59,864 nucleotides of DNA from Mycolicibacterium peregrinum (GTDB lineage: Bacteria > Actinomycetota > Actinomycetes > Mycobacteriales > Mycobacteriaceae): assembly GCF_001665625.1 (NCBI RefSeq), contig NZ_LZSY01000092.1:1-59864 (forward strand), written 5' to 3'. Positions 16,638-25,620 of the stretch are shown here, piece after piece (position 1 is the stretch's first letter; each line of letters begins with the position of its first letter). The notes beneath the pieces were generated by a model. The model saw only the letters and a list, made by a program, of their open reading frames with translations. It was not told where the DNA came from and made no database searches. The position numbers were made by a program, and so were the translations under genes.

Positions 16638-17600
16638 TCACCGGGTGGCGAGTTCCGCCACCCGGCGTACCGCTGTCTCAAGGGCGTAGTCGGCATCTGC
16701 CGCTGCGCCCTTTACGTCTGCATTGAGCGCGGCGACCACCCGCATGGCCTCGGCCACCGAATCGCGCGACCATCGGCGCGCCTGCTTCTGCGCCTTCTGC
16801 ACCCGCCAGGGCGGCATCCCCAGTTCACCGGCCATCCGGTACGGATCTCCCGAGAGCGGACCCACCCGTGCGATCGTGTGCACCGCCTCGGCCAGCGCAT
16901 CGGCCAGGACCACCTGTGGCTCGCCGGCCAGCATCGCCCACCGCAACGCCTCAGCGGCCCCCGCGACATCTCCGGTGACCGCCTTGTCTGCGATGTCGAA
17001 GCCCTTCACCTCCGCCTTGCCGCTGTGATAGCGGCGCACCGCGACAGCGTCGACCTGGCCTGCGGTGTCGGCCACGAGTTGTGAGCACACCGCGGCGAGC
17101 TCACGGATGTTCGAGCCGACCGCGTCGAGCACCGCGGTGACCGTGTCGTCGGACACCTTGGCCCGCAACTGGCGGAACTCGGCCCGCACAAAATCCGCAC
17201 GCTCGGCCGGCTTGCTGATCTTCGCGCACGGATGCACCTGTGCGCCAAGCTTTTTCAATTGATCGGCCAGCGCCTTGGCCCGTCCTCCACCGGAATGGAT
17301 GACACACAGCACCGTGCCGGGTGGCAGATCGGCTGCGGTCGAAGCGATCAGGGCCACGGCATCCTTGCCCGCCTCGGCGGCCGCCTCGAGCACCACCAGG
17401 CGTTCCTCGGCGAACAGCGATGGACTCAACAGCTCGGCGAGCTCGCTGGTGCTGACCTCACCGGCCCGCATCCGGTCCACCGGAACGTCATCGGACCCGG
17501 CCTGCTGCCGCAGCGCCCGCAGCACCGCCCCCACCGCACGCTCGACCAGCAGTTCCTCATCGCCCAGAACCAGGTGCAGACCGTCGATCTGTTCGCTCAC
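16638..17600 (-). CDS. holA: DNA polymerase III delta subunit
   Basis: A 320-residue clamp-loader subunit that opens the beta sliding clamp. The N-terminus [19 protein letters not shown] and the following region with [18 protein letters not shown] are typical of HolA domain I; later blocks include [19 protein letters not shown] and GNSVA-like helical collar sequence with [22 protein letters not shown] 17600 is the start; 13 bases separate it from the comEC stop. This comEA-comEC-holA order is common in Actinobacteria and other bacteria and supports all three assignments. Confidence 0.93.
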   Translation of the reverse strand: MSEQIDGLHLVLGDEELLVERAVGAVLRALRQQAGSDDVPVDRMRAGEVSTSELAELLSPSLFAEERLVVLEAAAEAGKDAVALIASTAADLPPGTVLCVIHSGGGRAKALADQLKKLGAQVHPCAKISKPAERADFVRAEFRQLRAKVSDDTVTAVLDAVGSNIRELAAVCSQLVADTAGQVDAVAVRRYHSGKAEVKGFDIADKAVTGDVAGAAEALRWAMLAGEPQVVLADALAEAVHTIARVGPLSGDPYRMAGELGMPPWRVQKAQKQARRWSRDSVAEAMRVVAALNADVKGAAADADYALETAVRRVAELATR

Positions 17601-17613
17601 ACCGATGATCGTG

Positions 17614-19185
17614 TCACGCCGACCCGACAGCCCCGACCACGTGGCCTGCCAGCGCCCAGGCCAGCAACCCGAACACCACCGCGGCCAACCCGCGACGCAT
17701 CCAGCGCAGCCGCCACAACACCGTCAAGGCCACCCCGCCCAGCGCCACCGACACCACGCCGGCCAACCCCGAAGGCGACGGCACGGCAGCCGCCGGCAAG
17801 GCCGCAGCCCAGCGGGCCACCGACAGCAGCCACCACAGCTCCGGCCCGGTGAACCGGATCAGCAGTTGGGCTGCACCCGGCCAGACCGTCGAGCACACCG
17901 CCGCCGCGGTGCCGAGGACGGTGATCGGCGGAATCACCCAAGCCACTGCGAGATTGGCGGCGACCGCCACCAGGCTGACCGTCCCCGAGATCCCGGCCAC
18001 CAGGGGCGCGGTCACCAGTTGGGCCACCACCGCAACGCTGACCGCCGCCGCCACCGGGCGCGGCCAGCCACGAGCTTGCAGCCGGCCCGACCACACCGGC
18101 GCCAGGACGACGATGCCTGCAGTCGCCCACACCGACAACGCGAACCCGACGTCGACCGCAAGTTCGGGGGTGGCGATCATCAGCGCGATCACGCTGGCGG
18201 CCAGCGCGGGAACCGCCTGCCGGCGTCGGTGGGTCAACACCGCGAGCAGGGTCACTGCCCCCATCACTGCGGCCCGCAACACGCTGGCCGAGGGCTGCAC
18301 GACGATGACGAAGCCGACCAGCCCGGCGCCCGCGAGCAGCACGGCCGCTCGTGGCCCGATCAGTGCCGCGCTGAGCAGCAGCGCACCACACACGATGGTC
18401 ACGTTGGCGCCCGACACCGCCGTCAGATGGGTCAGACCCGCGGTGCGGAACTGTGCGGTCGTCGTGCCGGTGACCGTCGAGGTGTCCCCCAGCACCAACG
18501 CGGGAAGCATGGCCGCCTGATCGGCGGGCAGCACCGCACGGGCCGCCTCGGCGAAGCCGGCACGGATCCGTTGGGCGGCGCGCTGCACAGCCGATGCCTC
18601 GCCCAGCGACGGCTGACCCGACGCCGACAGCACGGCCACGCTCAGATCCCTTCGGCCCGGACGCCCCACGGCCGCCCGGAACGTCGCCGGACGCCCCGGA
18701 TCGACCGCCCCGAAGCCCGGTGGTGCGAACACCAGGACGCGCCCCGCCATCGGGGCCTGGTCGACCCGATGCAGCCCGGCCCGGAACATCACCCGGCCGC
18801 CGCTGATCGTCCGCGGGGTCTCGGCGGGAACGACCTCGACCGTCCCGGTTGCGCCGTAGAGGCGACCGATCGGGTGGTGTTCGACCTGATGCACGCGCAG
18901 TCCGACTGCGACGCCGAATCCGCCTGCGACGGCCGCCACCGCCAGAATCGCAGCGGCGACACCCGCGCCCTCATCGTCTCCACACCGGGCGGCCAGCCAG
19001 GTCAACCCCACTGCGCCGAGGCCCACCACCACCGCGACACCCACGCCCCAGACGATGGTCGCCGCCGACACCGACCACGCGGTCAGAGCGACCGGGACGA
19101 GGCGCAGATCCAGTGGCTGCCCCGCGACCCACCCGTCGTCGGCGGGCCCGTCCCTGTCGGAAGCGTCACGCCCGGACCAGCTCAC
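17614..19185 (-). CDS. comEC: ComEC/Rec2-type DNA-uptake channel
   Basis: A 523-residue polytopic membrane protein with about nine hydrophobic segments. The competence domain carries [13 protein letters not shown], the actinobacterial version of the HLLAISGLHV motif. The N-terminal OB-like soluble domain lies between the first membrane segments (about residues 95-200). Unlike long ComEC proteins it ends soon after the last membrane segments and lacks the C-terminal metallo-beta-lactamase nuclease domain, as does the M. tuberculosis homologue. GTG 19185 overlaps comEA by 20 nt and has GGAG 7 nt upstream, which decides the start. Confidence 0.93.
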   Translation of the reverse strand: MSWSGRDASDRDGPADDGWVAGQPLDLRLVPVALTAWSVSAATIVWGVGVAVVVGLGAVGLTWLAARCGDDEGAGVAAAILAVAAVAGGFGVAVGLRVHQVEHHPIGRLYGATGTVEVVPAETPRTISGGRVMFRAGLHRVDQAPMAGRVLVFAPPGFGAVDPGRPATFRAAVGRPGRRDLSVAVLSASGQPSLGEASAVQRAAQRIRAGFAEAARAVLPADQAAMLPALVLGDTSTVTGTTTAQFRTAGLTHLTAVSGANVTIVCGALLLSAALIGPRAAVLLAGAGLVGFVIVVQPSASVLRAAVMGAVTLLAVLTHRRRQAVPALAASVIALMIATPELAVDVGFALSVWATAGIVVLAPVWSGRLQARGWPRPVAAAVSVAVVAQLVTAPLVAGISGTVSLVAVAANLAVAWVIPPITVLGTAAAVCSTVWPGAAQLLIRFTGPELWWLLSVARWAAALPAAAVPSPSGLAGVVSVALGGVALTVLWRLRWMRRGLAAVVFGLLAWALAGHVVGAVGSA

Positions 19186-20014
19186 GCAGTTTCTCCAGCC
19201 GCGCCGGACCGATCCCGTCCACGTCGCCGAGTTGATCGACACTGTCGAACCGACCATGCGCAGACCGCCAGGCCACGATCGCCTCGGCGGTCACCGGACC
19301 GACACCGGGCAGCGTGTCGAGGTCCTCGACCGTCGCCGTGTTGAGGTCCACCGGCCCCGAAGGCGCGCCGGGTGTGGCTTTCGAAACCCCTTGCTGCGGC
19401 ACACCGGGTTGCCTGGAAGGCGACGCGTCGCCGGCGACCGAACTGCCCATGGTCGCCGGTTGTCCCGGCGGCGGGTCGATGCCGACCACGATCTGCTCGC
19501 CGTCGCCGACCCGGCGGGCCATGTTCAGCCCGATCAGGTCGGCACCGTCGAGTGGGCCACCGGCGGCTTCCAGCGCATCGGCGATCCTCGCCCCGGATTG
19601 CAGGGTCACCAGACCGGGCTTGTGCACCAACCCGACCACGCTGACCACCACCGGTCCTGGCGGGGCGTTCGCATCCGGTGTCGGTACCGCCGACGAAACC
19701 ATTTGCACCGGTGGCAGATTGGCCGAGGCGACCGGCGGTGCCTGCTGACGGATCAAGGTGAAAACGGTGACCAGGATCGCGAGGACCCCGACGCCGGCCA
19801 GCACCACGGCGCCGGCACGCCCGGGGTCCGCCCGGACCCTCGTCAACCAGCCCGGGCCGTCCCCCGGCGCCGTATCGGGCAGCCATCTCGACAGCGCGCT
19901 CTCGGACGCGGCGTCCTGTTCGCCACGGTCGCTCTCGGCGTCGGCGTCATCTCCGCCGCCCCGACCATCACCGCCGAGACGACGGAGCCGCTCCACCGAC
20001 AATTCGGTTCCCAT
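19166..20014 (-). CDS. comEA: ComEA-type DNA-binding competence protein
   Basis: A 282-residue membrane-anchored protein. One transmembrane helix lies near residues 75-96 (AGAVVLAGVGVLAILVTVFT), then a SLBB domain (VVVSVVGLVHKPGLVTLQSG), a Pro/Gly-rich linker, and a C-terminal helix-hairpin-helix pair: VDLNTATVEDLDTLPGVGPV and [17 protein letters not shown]. The HhH part binds double-stranded DNA outside the membrane. ATG 20014 (MGTELSVERLRR) is preferred over an earlier start at 20071. Followed by comEC with overlapping frames. Confidence 0.92.
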   Translation of the reverse strand: MGTELSVERLRRLGGDGRGGGDDADAESDRGEQDAASESALSRWLPDTAPGDGPGWLTRVRADPGRAGAVVLAGVGVLAILVTVFTLIRQQAPPVASANLPPVQMVSSAVPTPDANAPPGPVVVSVVGLVHKPGLVTLQSGARIADALEAAGGPLDGADLIGLNMARRVGDGEQIVVGIDPPPGQPATMGSSVAGDASPSRQPGVPQQGVSKATPGAPSGPVDLNTATVEDLDTLPGVGPVTAEAIVAWRSAHGRFDSVDQLGDVDGIGPARLEKLRELVRA

Positions 20015-20101
20015 GCCCGCGACGGTAAGTGCGGGCCACGACGATCCCAGGCGCCCGGGGCGCCGGCGCACAACTCCTGTGGATGAATCGCGCGCTGGGG
20101 A

Positions 20102-20905
20102 TTACCGGGTGGTCACCCCGCCACTCTGGTTGGAAGGTTGCTGGGGCGTCGCCCGCTCCAGGTACCGCAGCAGTTCCACCGGGAACGGCAGAACCACGGT
20201 GGAGTTCTTCTCCGCAGCCACTTCGACGACGGTCTCCAACAGCCGCAGCTGCAGGGCCGCCGGGTCGGCCGCCATCACATCGGCGGCGGCAGCGAGTTTC
20301 TCCGACGCCTGCAGTTCGCCGTCGGCGGTGATGACGCGGGCCCGTCGTTCCCGTTCCGCCTCGGCTTGACGCGCGATGGACCGCTTCATCGAATCCGGCA
20401 GCACGACGTCTTTGATCTCGACCCGGTCGATGTGGATCCCCCAGCCCACCGCCGGGTTGTCGATCAGCAGTTCCAGGCCTTGGTTGAGCCGCTCCCGGTT
20501 GGACAGCAGGTCGTCCAGGTTGCTCTTGCCGATGATCGACCGCAGTGAGGTCTGCGCCACCTGGCCGATCGCCGACATGTAGTCCTGGACATCGACCACC
20601 GCGCGAACCGGGTCGATCACGTTGAAGTAGATGACCGCATCGACCCGCACGGTGACGTTGTCGCGGGTGATGCCGTCCTGCGCGGGAACCGGCATCGTGA
20701 TGATCTGCATGTTGACCTTCTGCAGCCGGTCGGCGACCGGAACGAGCATCGTCAACCCTGGTTGCCGGACGTTGTCCTGCACTCGACCGAACCGGAAGAC
20801 CACGCCGCGCTCGTACTGTCTGACCACACGGATATTGTTCGCGCCGAGCCAGAGCAGGGCGATCGCGCCGGCCCCGGCCGCAGAGAGGGCATAGAGGATG
20901 TCCAT
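20102..20905 (-). CDS. SPFH/band-7 slipin-like membrane protein
   Basis: A 267-residue stomatin-type protein. A single N-terminal helix (about residues 4-22) is followed by the band-7 domain: QYERGVVFRFGRVQDNVRQP, LTMLVPVADRLQKVNMQIIT, VDAVIYFNVIDPVRAVVDV, and the coiled-coil part SIARQAEAERERRARVITAD. These proteins oligomerise in membrane microdomains. ATG 20905 has GAGG 7 nt upstream and is chosen over ATG 20923, which lacks a ribosome site. The usual partner, an NfeD-like protein, is not adjacent. Divergent from the reductase gene at 21038. Confidence 0.92.
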   Translation of the reverse strand: MDILYALSAAGAGAIALLWLGANNIRVVRQYERGVVFRFGRVQDNVRQPGLTMLVPVADRLQKVNMQIITMPVPAQDGITRDNVTVRVDAVIYFNVIDPVRAVVDVQDYMSAIGQVAQTSLRSIIGKSNLDDLLSNRERLNQGLELLIDNPAVGWGIHIDRVEIKDVVLPDSMKRSIARQAEAERERRARVITADGELQASEKLAAAADVMAADPAALQLRLLETVVEVAAEKNSTVVLPFPVELLRYLERATPQQPSNQSGGVTTR

Positions 20906-21037
20906 GATCTGACCTCGATTCATGGCGTCGTGGGACGAGCCCGCCCCACAGTTCGATTGTGCGACGGTGGTGTGCCTACCGCGAGTGAACAAGTCACCGA
21001 TAGTGTCTAGAGTCCAGCGCTCAGCGAGGAGGCGATC

Positions 21038-22090
21038 ATGACCGCAGCGGGTAAGCCGATCCGAGTCATCCAATGGACCACCGGCAATATCGGACGACGC
21101 TCGCTACACGCGATCATCGGCCGCGACGACATGGAACTGGTCGGTGTGTACGCGTACGGCGCCGACAAGGTGGGTGTGGATGCCGCCGAGCTGGCCGGTT
21201 GGCCCGAGCCCACCGGCATCAAGGCCACCAACTCCATCGACGAGCTCATCGCCCTGAAGCCCGATGCCTGCTGCTACAACCCGATCTGGCCCAGCGTCGA
21301 CGAACTGGTCCGCCTGTTGGAGGCCGGCGTCAACGTCTGTTCCAGCGCCGCCTGGATCACCGGCGGCAAGCAGTCCCCCGAAGACCGGGAGCGCATCGAG
21401 AAGGCTTGCCAGACAGGCAATTCCACGATCTTCGGCAGCGGGGCGCATCCAGGCCTGACCAACATGATGGGCATGGTGCTGTCCAGCGCGTGCGAGAGCG
21501 TCGACGAGATCCGGATCACCGAGTCCGTCGACTGTGGAGTCTACGAATCGGCCGGAACCATGGCCGCGATGGGCTTCGGCAAGGACCCGGAGACGCCCGG
21601 GCTGGCCGAGAGTGTCCGGCTCGAGAGTGAAGTGTTCGCCGAGTCGGCGGCGATGATGGCCGACGCGATCGGTGCCAAGCTCGACCGGATCACCTTCGAT
21701 GTCACGTTCACCCCGGCCACCGAGGACTCCGACCTGGGGTTCATGCAGATCCCCAAGGGCACCGTGGCCAGTGTCTACGGGTATCACCGCGGCTGGGTCG
21801 GCGACAAGAACGTCGTCAGCGTCGGATTCAACTGGATCATGGGCGAGCACGTCACCCCGCCGAAGCCGGTGGCGCACGGTCACGTGATCCAGGTGTTCGG
21901 GGTGCCCAACATGCGCACGGTGGTGTACTGCCTGCCGTCGAAGGACTGGAGCGAGGTCAGCCTCAACGGGCTCGGCATGATCTACACCGCGCTGCCGGTC
22001 ACCAATGCGGTGCCCGCCGTGGTGGCCGCCAAGCCCGGCATCCTCACGCTCAAGGATCTGCCGCCGGTCACCGGGCGGTTCGCCGGCTGA
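21038..22090 (+). CDS. NAD(P)-binding reductase, dihydrodipicolinate-reductase-like
   Basis: A 350-residue oxidoreductase with N-terminal Rossmann motif VIQWTTGNIGRRSLHAII (residues 9-26) and the family sequence YNPIWPSVDELVRLLEAGVN, then FGSGAHPGLTNMMGMVLSSA. This mycobacterial family is related to DapB and to NAD(P)H-dependent amine dehydrogenases; true lysine biosynthesis is unlikely because the DapB catalytic block is not evident. Substrate unknown. GGAGG lies 6 nt before ATG 21038. The 3' end overlaps the convergent winged-helix gene by 23 nt. Confidence 0.85.
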   Translation: MTAAGKPIRVIQWTTGNIGRRSLHAIIGRDDMELVGVYAYGADKVGVDAAELAGWPEPTGIKATNSIDELIALKPDACCYNPIWPSVDELVRLLEAGVNVCSSAAWITGGKQSPEDRERIEKACQTGNSTIFGSGAHPGLTNMMGMVLSSACESVDEIRITESVDCGVYESAGTMAAMGFGKDPETPGLAESVRLESEVFAESAAMMADAIGAKLDRITFDVTFTPATEDSDLGFMQIPKGTVASVYGYHRGWVGDKNVVSVGFNWIMGEHVTPPKPVAHGHVIQVFGVPNMRTVVYCLPSKDWSEVSLNGLGMIYTALPVTNAVPAVVAAKPGILTLKDLPPVTGRFAG

Positions 22091-22421
22091 CGCCTGCCCC
22101 GGCGTCGTCGAGACCCTGATCGGCCCGGCCGGCCCCGTCGACGATGGCTCGCAGCGCCGCCACGTGACCGTCGAACGCCACCCGGCCGGCGTCGGTCAGC
22201 CTGGCGTGCACCTTGTGGCGGCTCCCGTCGAGCCGCCGCTCGGTGGCCACGTACCCGGCGTTCTCCAGAACTGACAGTTGCTTGGACAACGCCGAATCCG
22301 AAAGCCCCAGGGTCTCTTTGAGATAGGAGAACTCGGCCCAATCCGCGGCGGCCAACGTCGCCACCAGGGTCAGGCGCGTGCCGGGGTGGATCAGGTCGTC
22401 AAAGCGCGGCACCGTCGTCAT
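22068..22421 (-). CDS. Winged-helix regulator (MarR/ArsR-like, single domain)
   Basis: A 117-residue DNA-binding protein. The wHTH occupies most of it: IHPGTRLTLVATLAAADWAE, FSYLKETLGLSDSALSKQLS (recognition helix), VLENAGYVATERRLDGSRHK (wing), then LTDAGRVAFDGHVAALRAIV. It belongs to the small regulator family usually encoded beside a membrane protein. Its ATG overlaps the membrane-protein stop by 4 nt. It is the obvious candidate to bind the two 19-bp palindromes at 22895-22939 and repress its own operon. Confidence 0.9.
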   Translation of the reverse strand: MTTVPRFDDLIHPGTRLTLVATLAAADWAEFSYLKETLGLSDSALSKQLSVLENAGYVATERRLDGSRHKVHARLTDAGRVAFDGHVAALRAIVDGAGRADQGLDDAGAGVSRRTAR

Positions 22422-22882
22422 GCATTGGTCCAGCGGCACAGGGTGCGCAGGATCTCCGGGCCGCCGAACCCGACGATCGCGGCGACGAACACCGCCGCGG
22501 CGATCCCGGCATGACGGGCCCCATCGGCGTGCAGCGCGAATCCCGCTCCGATCGTCAAGACCACGAGCGCGATCAGCATGCCGATCACCACCACCGGTAT
22601 CCGCCGCCAGGCCGTGTCCGCGCTGACCTGCAGGCGATCCGTCCTGCGGCGACCGTCCAGACGGCGTGACGCGATCACGGAGTGGACGACACCGAATCCG
22701 AGTGTGGCGGCGATGACGAGCCATTGCGGACCGACATCGCCGATGACTCCGAGGAATACCCAGCCCGCCGCCAGCAGCCACCAGTACCACCGGGGCAGGC
22801 CGACTTCATCCGCGACCCGCGCCGTGGCGCGGTCGACGGCATCCAATGCGGCACGCGCGTCGGCCGGCGTCGTGCCTCCCAT
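22418..22882 (-). CDS. Small membrane protein paired with winged-helix regulator
   Basis: A 154-residue protein with about four hydrophobic segments: WYWWLLAAGWVFLGVIGDVG, WLVIAATLGFGVVHSVIAS, VVVIGMLIALVVLTIGAGFA and HAGIAAAVFVAAIVGF, after a charged 30-residue helix. No enzymatic motif. Start ATG 22882 is favoured by AAGGTGGGG just upstream; ATG 22906 would start inside an operator. The gene product may be a sensor or effector for the co-transcribed regulator, but nothing in the sequence shows which. Confidence 0.8.
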   Translation of the reverse strand: MGGTTPADARAALDAVDRATARVADEVGLPRWYWWLLAAGWVFLGVIGDVGPQWLVIAATLGFGVVHSVIASRRLDGRRRTDRLQVSADTAWRRIPVVVIGMLIALVVLTIGAGFALHADGARHAGIAAAVFVAAIVGFGGPEILRTLCRWTNA

Positions 22883-22894
22883 GGCCCCACCTTC

Positions 22895-22913
22895 ACTTTC
22901 CCACATGGAAAGT
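22895..22913. promoter_or_regulatory. Operator 1, 19-bp palindrome
   Basis: Perfect inverted repeat ACTTTCC-CACAT-GGAAAGT (7-5-7), 13 nt upstream of the membrane-protein ATG and overlapping a possible -10 TACTTT (minus strand, 22909-22914). Confidence 0.85.
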
Positions 22914-22920
22914 AGACTCC

Positions 22921-22939
22921 ACTTTCCAAGTAGGAAAGT
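22921..22939. promoter_or_regulatory. Operator 2, 19-bp palindrome
   Basis: Perfect inverted repeat ACTTTCC-AAGTA-GGAAAGT (7-5-7), identical arms to operator 1 and centred 26 bp from it, covering the expected -35 region of the same promoter. Confidence 0.85.
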
Positions 22940-22964
22940 CAAGGTTTCGCCCGGGCTGAAACTT

Positions 22965-23804
22965 CTACGCGTCGGCCACCGTGATGCAGGCGCCCACCGC
23001 GCCGCCACCGACATGCACGGCCAGCACTGCGCCCATGTCCGTCACCGCCAGCGACTGCAGGTTCGGCAACCGGTCGGTGAGTGCCGCCGCGATCTCCTCG
23101 GCGCCGTCCGGGTTGTCGACGTGGTGCACGACCACGCGCACGGCCCGGTCCCCCGCGGCTTCGGCGATCTGATCCACAAGTGCCGCATGCGCTTTCGATA
23201 TCGTCCGGATGCGTTGGGAGAGCACCAGCCGACCGTCCACGTCGAGGTGCAGCAACGGCTTGAGTGACAGTGCGGTGCCCAACCACGATGCCGCCGCACC
23301 GATCCGGCCACTGCGCCGCAGGTTGTCGAGCCGATGCACCACGATGAACGCCTGACCGCGCGGGATCGCGGCACGCGCTGCCGCCTCCACCGTGTCGAGT
23401 GAGCCACCGGCCCGGGCCGATTCGGCGGCCGCCAGGGCGACGAACCCCACCCCCATGGCGGCAGCCCGGGAGTTCACCACCCGTACAGCCTGTCCGATCT
23501 CGCGGGCCACGGCCGCCGCGGTGCTGTAAGTGCCCGACAGCGCCGCCGAAATATGCACTGCGACAACACCGTCACCGTCGCTATCGGCCAGCGCCTGCCG
23601 ATAGGTCTCGGCCAGATCGGCAGGCGACGCCCCGGACGTGGTGACGCGCGGCCGGTCATGGATGTCGGTCGGCATCGGGTCGATACCGTCGCGCAGGTCG
23701 TTGCCGTCGTCGAGGATGTGCAACGGCACCTGCCGGATACCCCATTGTTCGCACAACTCGGGCCGCAACCGCGCCGTCGAGTCGGTCACCACCATGACCG
23801 CCAT
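22965..23804 (-). CDS. DegV-family fatty-acid-binding protein
   Basis: A 279-residue DegV/FakB-type protein that binds a fatty acid. Marks are VVTDSTARLRPELCEQWGI at the N-terminus, VPLHILDDGNDLRDGIDP, then VTTSGASPADLAETYRQAL and VVAVHISAALSGTYSTAAAV. In Firmicutes such proteins present fatty acids to FakA kinase, but no FakA is nearby. The gene starts 2 nt after the octT stop, the last member of the nadD-rsfS-gpgP-octT-degV operon; the link to an octanoyltransferase suggests it may carry acyl groups for glycolipid synthesis (inference). Confidence 0.92.
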   Translation of the reverse strand: MAVMVVTDSTARLRPELCEQWGIRQVPLHILDDGNDLRDGIDPMPTDIHDRPRVTTSGASPADLAETYRQALADSDGDGVVAVHISAALSGTYSTAAAVAREIGQAVRVVNSRAAAMGVGFVALAAAESARAGGSLDTVEAAARAAIPRGQAFIVVHRLDNLRRSGRIGAAASWLGTALSLKPLLHLDVDGRLVLSQRIRTISKAHAALVDQIAEAAGDRAVRVVVHHVDNPDGAEEIAAALTDRLPNLQSLAVTDMGAVLAVHVGGGAVGACITVADA

Positions 23805-23806
23805 CG

Positions 23807-24556
23807 TCAGTCGGTGGAATCCATTTGTGGCACACCGGCATCGGCAAGACCCTTGAGCATCAGCTCGGCCACCGCCCGGTGCGCTTCGAAATTCCAGTGG
23901 ATGCCGTCGGGATTGCCACGCCCGCCCAGCACCTCGTCGGCCACCGCGGCCTTGAGATCCACCAACGGCACGTCATGCTCGGCGGCCCAGTCCGTGATCG
24001 CCCTGACCGTGGGCTCACGTCCGTGATGGGCCTTGCCGTACGTATCGGCGATGTGCACCGACGGCAGCGAGGCCACCACCGGAATGCCCGGTCGATTGAA
24101 ATCGATGGCGTTGCGCGTCATCTCCAGATACTCCACTGTCACATGCGGTGGCAGTGCCGCCCGGGCGATCGGCGACAACCGCGGCTGAATCCAGCCGTAG
24201 CCGTCCCGCGCCCAGCGCCGCAACCAGGCCGGACGCACGTACCGGATCAGCTCGCGCAGCGCCGTCGGCAGCGGCGAGGGCAGCGAATCCATGCCGCTGG
24301 TGGCAAAGACCACGGCACCGGCGCGCGGCAACGCCGCCCACGCCCGCGGGTCCTGGGTCGAGGCCCACCAGACGTCGCGGGTGGTCCAGCCGATCCGGCC
24401 GATGAGTTCTACGTCCCAGCCCAGCTGCTCGGCCACGATGTTGGGCCAGATCCGTGGATCATCGGACGGCAGACCACCGGTGGGACCGAAATAGGACAGG
24501 GAGTCGGCGAAGACCAGCAGCACCGGCCTGCGGTCGGACGAGCGATCAGAGGACAT
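23807..24556 (-). CDS. octT: SGNH-fold octanoyltransferase of methylglucose lipopolysaccharide synthesis (OctT-like)
   Basis: A 249-residue SGNH/GDSL-type protein matching, by position and content, M. tuberculosis Rv2418c, which octanoylates diglucosylglycerate early in methylglucose lipopolysaccharide synthesis. The nucleophile block is [16 protein letters not shown] (Ser near residue 16), followed by [14 protein letters not shown] and a late catalytic pair in [12 protein letters not shown] (Asp/His). ATG 24556 overlaps the end of gpgP by 11 nt. Downstream degV begins 2 nt after the stop. Identity rests on gene order as well as motifs. Confidence 0.85.
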   Translation of the reverse strand: MSSDRSSDRRPVLLVFADSLSYFGPTGGLPSDDPRIWPNIVAEQLGWDVELIGRIGWTTRDVWWASTQDPRAWAALPRAGAVVFATSGMDSLPSPLPTALRELIRYVRPAWLRRWARDGYGWIQPRLSPIARAALPPHVTVEYLEMTRNAIDFNRPGIPVVASLPSVHIADTYGKAHHGREPTVRAITDWAAEHDVPLVDLKAAVADEVLGGRGNPDGIHWNFEAHRAVAELMLKGLADAGVPQMDSTD

Positions 24557-25226
24557 CGTTGGCCACCTGCGCCGAGGCGTTCCACACATCCAGCCGCCAT
24601 TTGATGTCGTCGAAATCTCCGTCGTCTTCGGAGTGCCCCGACAACTGAACCCAGCTGGCGTTACCCATACCGCCCAGCACCGGCCAGTTGTCCACCGGCA
24701 GGCCGAGCAGGCCGGCGGTCAGCGCCGCGATGAGCCCGCCGTGAGCGACGAGCACGACCGGACGGTCCGCTCCTCCCCCTGCCTGATCCAGACCCCAATC
24801 GGGTTGCCCGGCAACAAGTTCAGCAACAACCGGAACACTGCGTCCGGCCACGTCGACGCGGCTCTCGCCACCGTGCGGTGCCCACCGCGCGTCCTCACGC
24901 CACGCCACGCGGGCGCCCGGGGCCGCGGTGTCCACCTCCTGGTGCGTCAGCCCCTGCCAGTCCCCGAGATGCGTCTCCCGCAACCGCTTGTCCACGGCCA
25001 CCGCAATCCCGGCGCGATCGCCGAGGGTCATCGCGGTATCCAGGGCACGCTTGAGATCCGAGGACACGATCAACAGCGGTTGACGCTTGGCCAGCACCTC
25101 GGCCGCCGCAGCGGCCTGGTCGCGGCCCAGATCGGACAACTCGGTGTCGAGCTGCCCCTGCATCCGGCTGCCCGCGTTGTACTCGGTCTGGCCGTGGCGC
25201 AACAGCACCAGCCGACGGACCCTCAT
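24546..25226 (-). CDS. gpgP: Glucosyl-3-phosphoglycerate phosphatase
   Basis: A 226-residue histidine phosphatase with [20 protein letters not shown] at the start (catalytic His in RHG), [12 protein letters not shown] and [17 protein letters not shown] for the second His. It removes the phosphate of glucosyl-3-phosphoglycerate in the methylglucose lipopolysaccharide pathway, as shown for Rv2419c. ATG 25226 ([12 protein letters not shown]) is chosen although the frame remains open to 25463 across rsfS. It lies 7 nt after rsfS and overlaps octT, so transcription is shared. Confidence 0.92.
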   Translation of the reverse strand: MRVRRLVLLRHGQTEYNAGSRMQGQLDTELSDLGRDQAAAAAEVLAKRQPLLIVSSDLKRALDTAMTLGDRAGIAVAVDKRLRETHLGDWQGLTHQEVDTAAPGARVAWREDARWAPHGGESRVDVAGRSVPVVAELVAGQPDWGLDQAGGGADRPVVLVAHGGLIAALTAGLLGLPVDNWPVLGGMGNASWVQLSGHSEDDGDFDDIKWRLDVWNASAQVANDVL

Positions 25227-25233
25227 CGCGCCC

Positions 25234-25620
25234 TCATTCCGTGATTTCCGGGTCCGCCGGACCACCAAGCTCGACCGGAACGGTCGGGCAGTCCCGCCAC
25301 AGCCGTTCCAGGGCATAGAACTCCCGCTCGTCCTGGTGCTGGATGTGCACGACGATGTCCACGTAGTCGAGCAGCGTCCAGCGCCCCTCGCGGGTGCCCT
25401 CGCGGCGGGCGGGCTTGTAGCCGGCCAGCCGCATCTTTTCCTCGACCTCGTCGACGATCGCATTGACCTGACGCTCGTTGGAGGCCGACGCGATCACGAA
25501 GCAGTCGGTGATCACCAACTGCCCCGACACGTCGATGACGACCACATCGTCGGCCAGCTTGGCCGAGGCAGCCTGAGCGGCCACCGTCGCCATCGCCACG
25601 GCCTCAGCGGTGGCGCTCAT
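25234..25620 (-). CDS. rsfS: Ribosomal silencing factor RsfS
   Basis: A 128-residue protein that binds ribosomal protein L14 and blocks subunit joining under starvation. Conserved blocks are [60 protein letters not shown] and [15 protein letters not shown] 25620 lies in a 4-nt overlap with nadD. The nadD-rsfS pairing is widespread in bacteria and supports the call. Confidence 0.96.
   Translation of the reverse strand: MSATAEAVAMATVAAQAASAKLADDVVVIDVSGQLVITDCFVIASASNERQVNAIVDEVEEKMRLAGYKPARREGTREGRWTLLDYVDIVVHIQHQDEREFYALERLWRDCPTVPVELGGPADPEITE

Noticed and set aside
21038..22090. dapB (lysine biosynthesis)
   Set aside because: Only the Rossmann part resembles DapB; length and internal motifs fit a different mycobacterial reductase family.
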